From contig JALZVN010000251.1 in assembly GCA_023299965.1 (NCBI GenBank), positions 1-15,994 on the forward strand: a stretch of DNA of 15,994 bases. The letters run 5' to 3'. Position numbers and translations under genes: made by a program. Source of the DNA: Saprospiraceae bacterium. Lineage in GTDB: Bacteria; Bacteroidota; Bacteroidia; Chitinophagales; Saprospiraceae. Positions 1 to 8,800 of this stretch are shown here, piece by piece. The number at the start of each line of letters is the position of its first letter. The first letter of the stretch is position 1. The notes under the pieces were generated by a model. That model was not told where the DNA came from and ran no database searches. It worked only from the letters and a program-made list of their open reading frames with translations.

Positions 1-1827
1 GGAAAATATACGAATGGAATTATAGATTTTGACATAGTAACTGATCCTGATTATCCATTCCAAGTACTCAGTTTTCGACAATCAAATGGTGCAGATGTCA
101 ATATAAATGTGTTGAATTCTGATATTCCTTCTATTGAGGATGTAGATGGTGATGGCGATTTAGATGTGATCACTTTTAATTTTCTAGGTGGATTTGTGGA
201 GTATTACCAAAATCTAACTTTGGAGCAAGGAGGGGATATTAATGCCTTTAATTTTATACTAGCCGATAATTGCTACGGAGGTATTTTTGAATCAGGTTTA
301 ACTGAGGAGATTGAGTTGCCAGATTTTGAAGGTGATTGCGCCAACAATTTCGCACCAGATGTGGTCTCTACACGTCATGCAGGATCCACCGTCTTAAGTT
401 TGGATTACGATGGTGACGGCGATTATGAATTACTCTTAGGGGATCTTGCCTTCAATAATATTACTTTGCTGGTAAACTCAGCAACAACCACTACGGCATA
501 CTTCGATCAACAAATACTAAGGTATCCTAATCAGGCATCAGAAGCGGTTGATATTCCTATTTTTCCATCCGCCTTTTATGTCGATATTGACGGAGATGGT
601 ATAAGAGATTTTGTAGCTTCTCCGAATAATATAAATAACACCTTAGATACTGAAAATAATGTATGGTACTATAGAAACAGTGGAGCTGATAATAATCCAG
701 ATTTAGAGTTGACGAGTAAGAATCTATTTGGAGAAAACATGATTGATGTGGGTACTATTGCGAGTCCTACTTATGCAGATGTCAATGCAGATGGATTGCT
801 AGATTTAGTAATTGGTTCGGAGACTCGATTTGCAGAAGGAGGAGAGAAAGATGGTCGCCTTTATCTTTATCTGAATGTTGGATCTGCAACAGAACCTATT
901 TTTGAGCTGGAAGATACCAATTGGTTGGATTTTCAGCGGTTCAATAGTTTAGCCTTTAATTTCAATCCTACCTTTGCCGATCTAGATTCTGATGGAGATC
1001 TGGACCTATACGTGGGAGAAGCAAATGGTACAATCTTTCAAGTAATTAATAATGGTGGACAAGGGCGCCCTATGGACTTCGGAAACATCATTCCTAATTA
1101 TCTTGAATTAGATCCTGGTCAAATTTCATCGCCTACCTTTTATGATGTAGATAATGATGGATTACTAGATTTAGTAGTTGGTGAACGTAACGGCAACATC
1201 AATTTTTATAAAAATACAGGTACGTCTACACAGCCTTTCTTTAATGCTGATCTTGAAGCTCCTGAAAATTCAGATTTCTTTGGGCAAATAGATACTAGAA
1301 TTTTTGGATTCAATGTAGGACATAGCAAGCCGCACTTTGTGGAAACGGAAAATGGCACTGCATTGATCGTAGGTACAGCACATGGTGCACTCCAAATGTA
1401 TGAACTTAATGATGACATAGAAAGTGAGTTTACTTTATTAGATGAATCGATGGGAAATTTAAGAATAGGAGAACAAATAGACGTAGCTTTTGAGGATATT
1501 AATAATGATGGATTCTATGAAGTTCTTGTTGGGAATAGAAGAGGGGGTATTAGTGGTTTTAGTACAGATATCCGGGCAGTAACTACTTCGAGCACGCCTA
1601 ACCCTGCCAGAGAGATGATTAGTCTATTGTCTACATTAGTGAGAGATCGTATACAACTCAAAAATCCAATTAACACAGACTTTATGGTGTATTCTACCCT
1701 AGGCCAACTAGTGCTATCTAACAAAAATACTACGAGTATAGATGTATCTGGATTGACCCCTGGTATTTACTTTGTGATCTTGGAAAGAAATGGCATACAA
1801 TATACCGAGAAGTTTGTGAAGATGTAG
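1..1827 (+). CDS. Secreted FG-GAP/VCBS repeat protein with T9SS C-terminal sorting domain (5' partial)
   Basis: The frame is open from base 1, so the true start lies upstream; a GTG at 109 is only an internal codon. The visible 608 residues carry seven calcium-loop motifs of the FG-GAP/VCBS type (DxDxDG and variants) near residues 47, 135, 194, 259, 327, 381 and 498. Most are followed by a hydrophobic strand such as LDLVIG or LDLVVGE, as in beta-propeller blades. From about residue 530 the sequence switches to a type A T9SS sorting domain: NPARE, then the GQLV strand, then LTPGIYFV, ending FVKM. By family knowledge this means Sec export, T9SS passage across the outer membrane and surface attachment or release. 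The ligand or enzymatic partner is unknown because the N-terminus is missing. The gene converges on the yggS-like gene with a 31-bp gap that holds no clear terminator hairpin. Identification of the architecture is secure; the role is not. Confidence 0.9.
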   Translation, partial: GKYTNGIIDFDIVTDPDYPFQVLSFRQSNGADVNINVLNSDIPSIEDVDGDGDLDVITFNFLGGFVEYYQNLTLEQGGDINAFNFILADNCYGGIFESGLTEEIELPDFEGDCANNFAPDVVSTRHAGSTVLSLDYDGDGDYELLLGDLAFNNITLLVNSATTTTAYFDQQILRYPNQASEAVDIPIFPSAFYVDIDGDGIRDFVASPNNINNTLDTENNVWYYRNSGADNNPDLELTSKNLFGENMIDVGTIASPTYADVNADGLLDLVIGSETRFAEGGEKDGRLYLYLNVGSATEPIFELEDTNWLDFQRFNSLAFNFNPTFADLDSDGDLDLYVGEANGTIFQVINNGGQGRPMDFGNIIPNYLELDPGQISSPTFYDVDNDGLLDLVVGERNGNINFYKNTGTSTQPFFNADLEAPENSDFFGQIDTRIFGFNVGHSKPHFVETENGTALIVGTAHGALQMYELNDDIESEFTLLDESMGNLRIGEQIDVAFEDINNDGFYEVLVGNRRGGISGFSTDIRAVTTSSTPNPAREMISLLSTLVRDRIQLKNPINTDFMVYSTLGQLVLSNKNTTSIDVSGLTPGIYFVILERNGIQYTEKFVKM

Positions 1828-1858
1828 CTCAGGTCTTTCGACTTTAGGATACCTCTAT

Positions 1859-2500
1859 TTATTTAAACAATAGACTGCCTATCCTGACCATATTTGACCC
1901 TTCTTCTATGGCCATTTCGTAGTCGCCAGACATACCCATAGATTTTATCTGGAAAGCATCATCAAGTGCTTCATTGGACTTAATCGATTCGAATAGTTGA
2001 CTTAAGGAGTTGAATTCTTTTCGAACTTGTGATTCATCCTCAGTGTTGGTCGCCATCCCCATAAGACCGCATACCTTTACGTTTGGGTAATTTCCTTTTT
2101 CAATCTCCCCAAGTACTGCTGTGATTTCATTTGCATTGAATCCAAATTTGGCTTCTTCTTGAGCGATATGAATCTGTAATAAAACATTTATTACCCTTTC
2201 ATGCTTAGCGGCTTGTTTATTGATTTCTTGCAGGATTCTAGGGCTATCTACAGAGTGAATTAGATCAACAAAACGGGCTATCTGTTTGACTTTGTTGCTT
2301 TGCAAATGTCCGATTAGATGCCATTTGATGTCCTTTGGCAGTTCATCAAATTTTCTAGTTAACTCTTGTACTCGGTTTTCCCCAAAGACTCTTTGCCCAG
2401 CCTGATATAGATCCATTATCTGTTCATTGCTACGCGTTTTAGAGACAGCGACCAATTGTACTTCTTTTTGGCTTAATCCTTCAAGTAATTTTTCTATCAT
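1859..2500 (-). CDS. YggS/PLPBP-family pyridoxal-phosphate homeostasis protein
   Basis: This 213-residue protein matches the YggS/PROSC family, which binds PLP on a single-domain TIM barrel without known catalysis and keeps PLP and amino-acid pools in balance in the cytoplasm. The PLP lysine is in LVAVSKTRS near residue 21. Other family blocks are FGENRVQEL, WHLIGHLQSNK, KFGF, GLMGMAT and the phosphate-binding end SMGMSGDYEMAIEEGSNMVR. The length is close to the usual 220-235. I chose the ATG at 2500. The frame extends to a TTG at 2530, but those ten residues (rich in F and I) are not family-like, and that TTG lies inside a promoter-like TACATTTG box. The gene is divergent from the small membrane protein and stands alone. 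The family is clear; the symbol yggS would be by homology only. Confidence 0.93.
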   Translation of the reverse strand: MIEKLLEGLSQKEVQLVAVSKTRSNEQIMDLYQAGQRVFGENRVQELTRKFDELPKDIKWHLIGHLQSNKVKQIARFVDLIHSVDSPRILQEINKQAAKHERVINVLLQIHIAQEEAKFGFNANEITAVLGEIEKGNYPNVKVCGLMGMATNTEDESQVRKEFNSLSQLFESIKSNEALDDAFQIKSMGMSGDYEMAIEEGSNMVRIGSLLFK

Positions 2501-2527
2501 TGCGGTGAATATATATTCAAAAAGAAA

Positions 2528-2535
2528 CAAATGTA
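2528..2535 (-). promoter_or_regulatory. Putative Bacteroidota -7 box for the yggS-like gene
   Basis: Read on the minus strand this is TACATTTG, an exact match to the Bacteroidota sigma-A -7 consensus TAnnTTTG, ending 27 bp before the ATG at 2500. It would give a leader of about 20 nt. No TTG at the usual -33 spacing is visible, so the call rests on one short box. Confidence 0.4.
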
Positions 2536-2593
2536 ATGAATAGCGTCACTACTGAGAAGGTATATTGACAATTACATCAAAAATGAATACAAA

Positions 2594-2854
2594 ATGCCTG
2601 ATATAATATATCAAATAATTGGATGGTCTGGCTCGGCGCTATTAATCATCGCCTATGTATTAGTAAGTAGTAAAAAATTGGGACCCGAATCGGTGCAGTA
2701 TCAGCTTATAAATCTTGGTGGAGCATTATGCCTTTTGATTTATGCATTATACACAGTAGCTTATCCATTTGTACTGGTCAATTTTATCTGGCTTATTATT
2801 GGTCTCAATTTTCTATATAAGATTTATAGAAAAGCGGATAAGACTAAATCTTAA
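2594..2854 (+). CDS. Small multi-pass membrane protein (CBU_0592-like)
   Basis: The 86-residue product is almost entirely hydrophobic. Three membrane segments are visible: about residues 5-25 (IIGWSGSALLIIAYVLVSS), 38-58 (LINLGGALCLLIYALYTVAY) and 60-77 (VLVNFIWLIIGLNFLYKIY). A basic, lysine-rich tail (YRKADKTKS) follows. The order GWxGsallIiAYxLvs, then YqliNlgGallL, then a tryptophan-containing last helix, resembles the small CBU_0592-type membrane proteins as I remember them. No biochemical function is known to me. It is divergent from the yggS-like gene across 93 bp. Its TAA overlaps the TAA of the giant minus-strand gene through one TTAA at 2851-2854. The hydrophobic pattern and positive-inside tail argue that it is a real gene. 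Family assignment is tentative. Confidence 0.75.
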   Translation: MPDIIYQIIGWSGSALLIIAYVLVSSKKLGPESVQYQLINLGGALCLLIYALYTVAYPFVLVNFIWLIIGLNFLYKIYRKADKTKS

Positions 2855-5800
2855 TTTTGGATTTGAATGGTTAATGGTAAGCAAATGTCTTCATTAACAA
2901 CTACCCTAAACAAATAATCCTCTACTTCACCACTTGCTATATGGCCATATGGAGTCATATTGTCCTCTAGACTCAACCGGGCTCTAAAGCCTATTAATTG
3001 ATTCTCAATGGCATGCGCAGGTATGTCAAGGCTCAATATTCCTGCCGTCAAATTTCCAACTCCGTCGTCCGATTCATCAAATGCAAATTCGTCTGCATCT
3101 TCAAAGTCTCCGTCTCCATTCCAATCAATCCAGATTTCTAGGTAAGCGGTACTACCCGTTGTATTATGAATATCTACTGGGAACGTATAGGTAGCTCCTT
3201 TAATCGTTTCAAGAAAATTCATAAACAAAAAGGCATCTTCATCTACACCGTCACCCAGTGCATCTGCTGAAGGCACTGCTTCTGCTTCTGTATCTATTAG
3301 ATTGTCCAATCTCAATCCGTCAATCTTTACATGAGATGGACCATTGTTGAAACTGTAAGTTTCATAGTTACCTGGTAAGGTTCCAGAAGAAGTATCCGGA
3401 AGATCTCCGTAATCCACAGCTTCACAAATTGGCTCCAAGATATATTCAATACTAGGACAATCCGCTAGCGAAGTATTTATATTAATCGTATAATCGGAAT
3501 TGTCCACAGGAAATGGACCAAAAGGACCATGTACTATGTTGTAAGCTAATCCTGCATGACTATCAAAACCATTGATGTCATAAGTCCCAGGTAATCCATT
3601 GTCTGCAACGGATATAGTGTAGCTAAAAAATGACTGAACGCCCTGATTACTGCAAACTATATTTACATCTACTGTAGGTAGATCAAGAATTTCAATGCTT
3701 ACTGAATCAGATTCATCAGGATTGCAAACACCATTGGATGTAATTTCCCAAGACAGAATATACTCTCCCGGTATAAGGTTTATTAGCTGAGAATTAGGAT
3801 CATTTGGAGATACAATTTGAGGCACGCTTGGTCCACTTATGAATACCCATTCCCCTGTTCCTATACTTATACTAGCATCCAAATTAAGCATGGTTTCACA
3901 AGTTTGTAAGGATGTTCCCGCATCTAAAATGGTGTTTTCTAACACAACTAGATCTATGGTGTCTGCACTTGTACAACCATTCGCATCTTCTATTTCAAGC
4001 CAAATTTGGAAATCACCAGGATCAGATGCTGTAAATGTTGGGTTAGAAATAAAAGGGTCTGAAAGATATGATCTCAATGAGGCAGGTTGCCATGTATAGT
4101 TTAAGCCCATGTCCATGACGCCAATCTGTTCTGAATCTCCGAGACAAAGCTCAAGGTCTTCTCCTAGGTCAACCGTTGGCGTATTAAAAATCTCTACAGA
4201 GATTAATTCAAATTCATTTGTATTACACAAGTTGGGAGTTATGACATTCCATGCAAAGAAATAATCCCCGGGGATTAGACCTGTTACAAAAGTATTAGGA
4301 TCAGTAGGGGATAGAATATTTGGTGATACTGGACCACTTATTATAACCCATTGTCCTTGTCCTCCACTGATACTCGCGTCTAAAGTGACTTCTGTTTCAC
4401 AAGTTGAAATTTTGGAACCCACTTCAAATTGCGCCTCATTTTGAACAGTAATGATTAATGAATCTAAATTCAAACATCCTGCGACATTCTCAGCTTGTAA
4501 ATACAGGGTATATGTACCAGCCATAGGCGCTGTAAATGTTGGATTAGAAATAAAGGCATTAGATAAGAAAACCCTATGCTCTAATGGAAACCATTCATAA
4601 TTAAATCCTTGATCATTCTGGCCTATTACTTGAGATTCGTTTATACATAATATTTCATCAGGTCCGGCATCCACATTTGGTTCGCCTAAAACTCTGACGG
4701 TTACTAAATCAAACTCACCGGTATTACAAAATTCTGTAGATAGTAGTGTCCATGCAAATTCGTAGTCGCCTGTTTGTAAATTTGAAACTAATGTTATGCT
4801 GTCGTTTGGTGAATCTATGATAGCAGTATTGTCCCCTCTAACTAGGCTCCAAACTCCATCACTGTTATTGGCTATTGCAGTAAGTGTTACTTCATTTTCA
4901 CAAGTAAAGAAGGAAGTACCTGCGCTAAACGACTTATCATCCAGTACCTCCACAGTAACAGAATCAATATCACTGCATCCATCTACATTTAAAACTTCCA
5001 CCCAAAAAGTATAGTGTCCTGTATCTAATGGATTAAAAGTAGGTCTCGATATAAAGGGATTAGACAATAATGGTCTTAATGATTCTGGATACCAAATATA
5101 GGTATGTCCTTGACTAATCTCTCCTAAGGAGATTGACTCGTCAGCGCACAAGTTAAAATCAGGTCCGGCATTTGCTACAGGCGCATTTAAGTTGTTTACA
5201 TCGACATTTACACTAGTATTTGCATTGCATCCCGTTGTATTATCTGTTACCAAAAGATTAAGTGTAACTGGTACGTCTGTCATAATTGTAGCCTGTAGGC
5301 TATTTGGATTCGACACTAAATTTGCAGGAGTCCATTGGTAGGTATAATTTATCTCAGGAAAGCAATTATCGCAAAGTTCAATGGTACTGTTAATACAACC
5401 TTCTTGGTCAGCGACTACTGGCAGCATCGGCTCCGGGCTTATATTGATAACTACTGTATCTTGTCCTTGACATCCAGTTGCGTTATCGGTTGCTGTAACT
5501 ATATATGTAAATTCGCCTAGCGTTCCGGCAGGGAAAATTACATCTGAATTTGCTTCAAATGGGCTCGTAAGATAAACAGTAGGCGACCACGTAAAAGTCA
5601 GTTGCGGATCTTGATTGTTATCACCTATTTGAGCATTTTCTCCTTCACATATAAGCTCATCTTGACCCGCATTTGGTTCCGGTGTATTATTACTAGTTAC
5701 GTTGATCGTGACTTGTTCACTGGTAGTACATCCAGTAAGTAAGTCGGTTACCAATAGGGTATAAAGTGTAGTTACGGTTGGGCATGCAATTGGGTCTGCA

Positions 5801-8800
5801 ATACTTGGATCATTTAGACCTGTTGCCGGTGACCAACTATATCGATATGATGGATTATTAGTAGCCGATAGTTGAACACAGGCTCCTAAACAAAGTGCTT
5901 CAAAATTATTGATACTTACATCAGGATTAGCTTGTAAGTTTAGCTCTATTTCATCTGTTGATGTACATGTCCCATTTTGTACGGTAAGCGTATAAGAAAT
6001 GGGACCTGTAATAGTTGCTGTAGGTTGAGCAATGTTAGGATTACTTAGTCCAGTAGAAGGTGACCAGGTATAGATGTTGCCAGCAATTTCTGGTGTACCT
6101 ATTATTACGTTTTCCCCCTCACATACTATTTGATCAGGACCCGCATCACCAATTGTTGCTGGAGTCACTATTACTTCATCTGTAGCCGAACATCCCGTAG
6201 AAATTTGTGTAATAGTTACGGTATAGTTGGTCTCTACTGAAGGATTAGCAACTGGTTGCGCCACATTAGGATTACTCAAAGTAGTCCCTGGAGTCCAACT
6301 GTAGGCAAAATCTGACCCCATATTTGCAGTACCAATCGTAACACCACTAGAGCAAATATTTTGATCTGGTCCTGCATCAACTATTAACGGATCCACAGTA
6401 ATTTGTACATCATCCATCAAAGTACAATTATTAGCATCGGTTGTTGTCAAGGTATACACTTCATTTGTAGAAGTCGTCAAAGTAGGCTGAGCAATATTAG
6501 GATTGTTTAATCCGGTGCTTGGGGTCCAGACATAGGTTTGACCTGCAATGGCTGGTGTTCCTAAAATAATATCTTCGTTAGGACAAGTATCAACATCTTC
6601 ACCTGCATCAATAAGTGGAATGGATGGAGTAAGCCGCACGGTATCTTGAACTATACAACCTGCAGGGGAGGTCAAGGTTAAAGTATAAGTAATTGTATTT
6701 GTAACAGTTGCTGTTGGTTCAGGAATATTGGGATTATTTAAACCGTTGCTTGGAGTCCACAAAAATGTAAAACCTGATTCTGACGGAGGTGTTCCTATAT
6801 CTACAGTTTCACCTACACAGACAGTTTGGTTAGGTCCAGCGTCAACCGCTTCACCGCTAGAGACCGTAACCGTTATGGCATCCGTTCCAAAACAACCTTG
6901 GGCGTTATTTGAAACGGTCAATGTATAAGTAGTCGTACTTGTTGGATTTGCAAATGGCTGGGCTGCAGTAGGATCACTTAATCCTGTTGCAGGCGACCAT
7001 GCATAAGTACTTCCTGATATGCCGGGTGTACCAATCTGTGCCCCTACCCCTCCTTGACAAATTAGTATATTTTGCCCAGCATTAGCTGTCGGGTTATTGA
7101 CCACAGTATATACCACAGTATCTCTGATGGTGCACGTGTTTAAAGAATCACTAACCGTTAGTATGTAAGTAGTACTTGCAAAAATGGTATCTATTGGCTG
7201 TGCCATATTACTGTTCTCAAGTCCAAGACTTGGCTCCCAAGAATAAACAAGACCTGGAATAGCAGGTGTACCTAATTGAACAATACTGTTTTCACACAAG
7301 TCAGCATCTTCTCCCGCATCTGCCTCTATTTCAAATATTTCAACCACTGCGGTATCTCTAATTTGGCAACCAGAAGAATTTTCTTCTATAACAACAAAAT
7401 AGGTACTTAACTCTGTTGGAGTAGCTACTGGGTCAAAAGATGAAATTTGATTTAGGGTACCATTGTCAGGTGTCCATTCCGCTGTCCAACCAGAAATGGT
7501 TGGACCACCTATATTTATTCCTTCACCTGAACAAACTATCCTATCAACTGCATGAGCAAATGGGAAGGGTGGTGGTGCTGGGAATAGTAATACTGAAGTA
7601 GCACAAGAAATACTTGAATTACTTTTCAAACTAGCGGTTAATGTATAGTTGGCAGCTGTTGTCAGCGAAATCGTAAAATTCTGTGGAAATGGATTAGTCG
7701 GATCTGGAATACCAGCCGCTGGCGACCATAAGTAGTTATATCTCGTTGTGTCTATATTCGTTCCGAAAACAATTGTATTAAAATTAATATCGCCCACTTC
7801 ACAATTAAAATCTGAAGTAGCCTCTGCTATTGGAATAAGACATCCGCACTCTGGGACTAATACTTGATCCGTACAAACCACACCATTCCACTCAACGGAC
7901 AAATTATATAAGGTTGTTTGATTTGGCGCTACAAATGGTTGCGCTAGATTTTCCTGCCCAACAATACTTGAAGCATCTCCCGACACAACAGTCCATGTGA
8001 AATTAGCTAGTCCAGATGAATGATCAGGAGATCCAATTAATCTAGGACCACAAAAATCAATTCCTGCAGCTGCATTATTGACAAAAACCAATACAGAATC
8101 TACATCTGCACAACCCGTAAGATTATGAATTTTAGTTAAGTAGTATGTCAACGGGTTATCCTTAGGTAATTCATCAGGATCAACAGTCGGATTACTTATA
8201 GATGTATTGTCTAAGTAAGTGCCAGGTGTCCAAGCATAACTAAATTCAGAATCATCTGGTTCGCCTATTTGAATACTACCCCCAAAGCAAAATGTCATAT
8301 CTGGTCCTGCATCTGCTATTGTTGCGATTGGTTCAATCAAAACATCATCTGTAACAGTACAATTATCTGGACCTGTTATATTCAAAGTGTAAAGCGTTGG
8401 TCCACTTGGATTTGCAATTGGTTGTGCAATATTTGGGTTACTTAAGCCCGCCGCAGGAGACCACTGATATACAAATTCATTAAGACCAGGAGCTATATGT
8501 GGTGTTCCTATTTGCACTCCTGAACCTATGCAAGAAATCATTTCATCACCAGCATCTGCATCATATACAAGTACCGTGAACTGTTCAATAAATAAGCATC
8601 CATTTTGATCCGTTACTTCTACGTTATAAATGGTGCTTTCCGCCGTATTTGTTTGTGGCGTTGGAGAATTCGGATTTGATAATCCAGCTATTGGAGACCA
8701 CTGATAATTGTAAGGCGGTGTTCCACCAGTCGCCGTAACATCTAATTGTATCGTACTTGTCTCACACTTATAGTAAACAGTATCTGGAGGTAATATTGGA

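Noticed and set aside
109..111. GTG as the start of the FG-GAP protein
   Set aside because: The same frame is open back to base 1 with family-like sequence and no start signal at 109, so the gene simply enters from outside the window.
1828..1858. Terminator between the FG-GAP gene and the yggS-like gene
   Set aside because: Only a 4-bp AGGT/ACCT pairing is visible with no U-tract; too weak to call.
2501..2530. Ten-residue N-terminal extension of the yggS-like gene from a TTG
   Set aside because: The residues are not family-like and the TTG lies within a promoter-like TACATTTG box; ATG at 2500 fits the family.
5173..8556. CRISPR array or DNA satellite
   Set aside because: The period is 225-260 bp, varies, and follows codon-level conservation of Ig-like modules; there are no short identical repeats with unique spacers.
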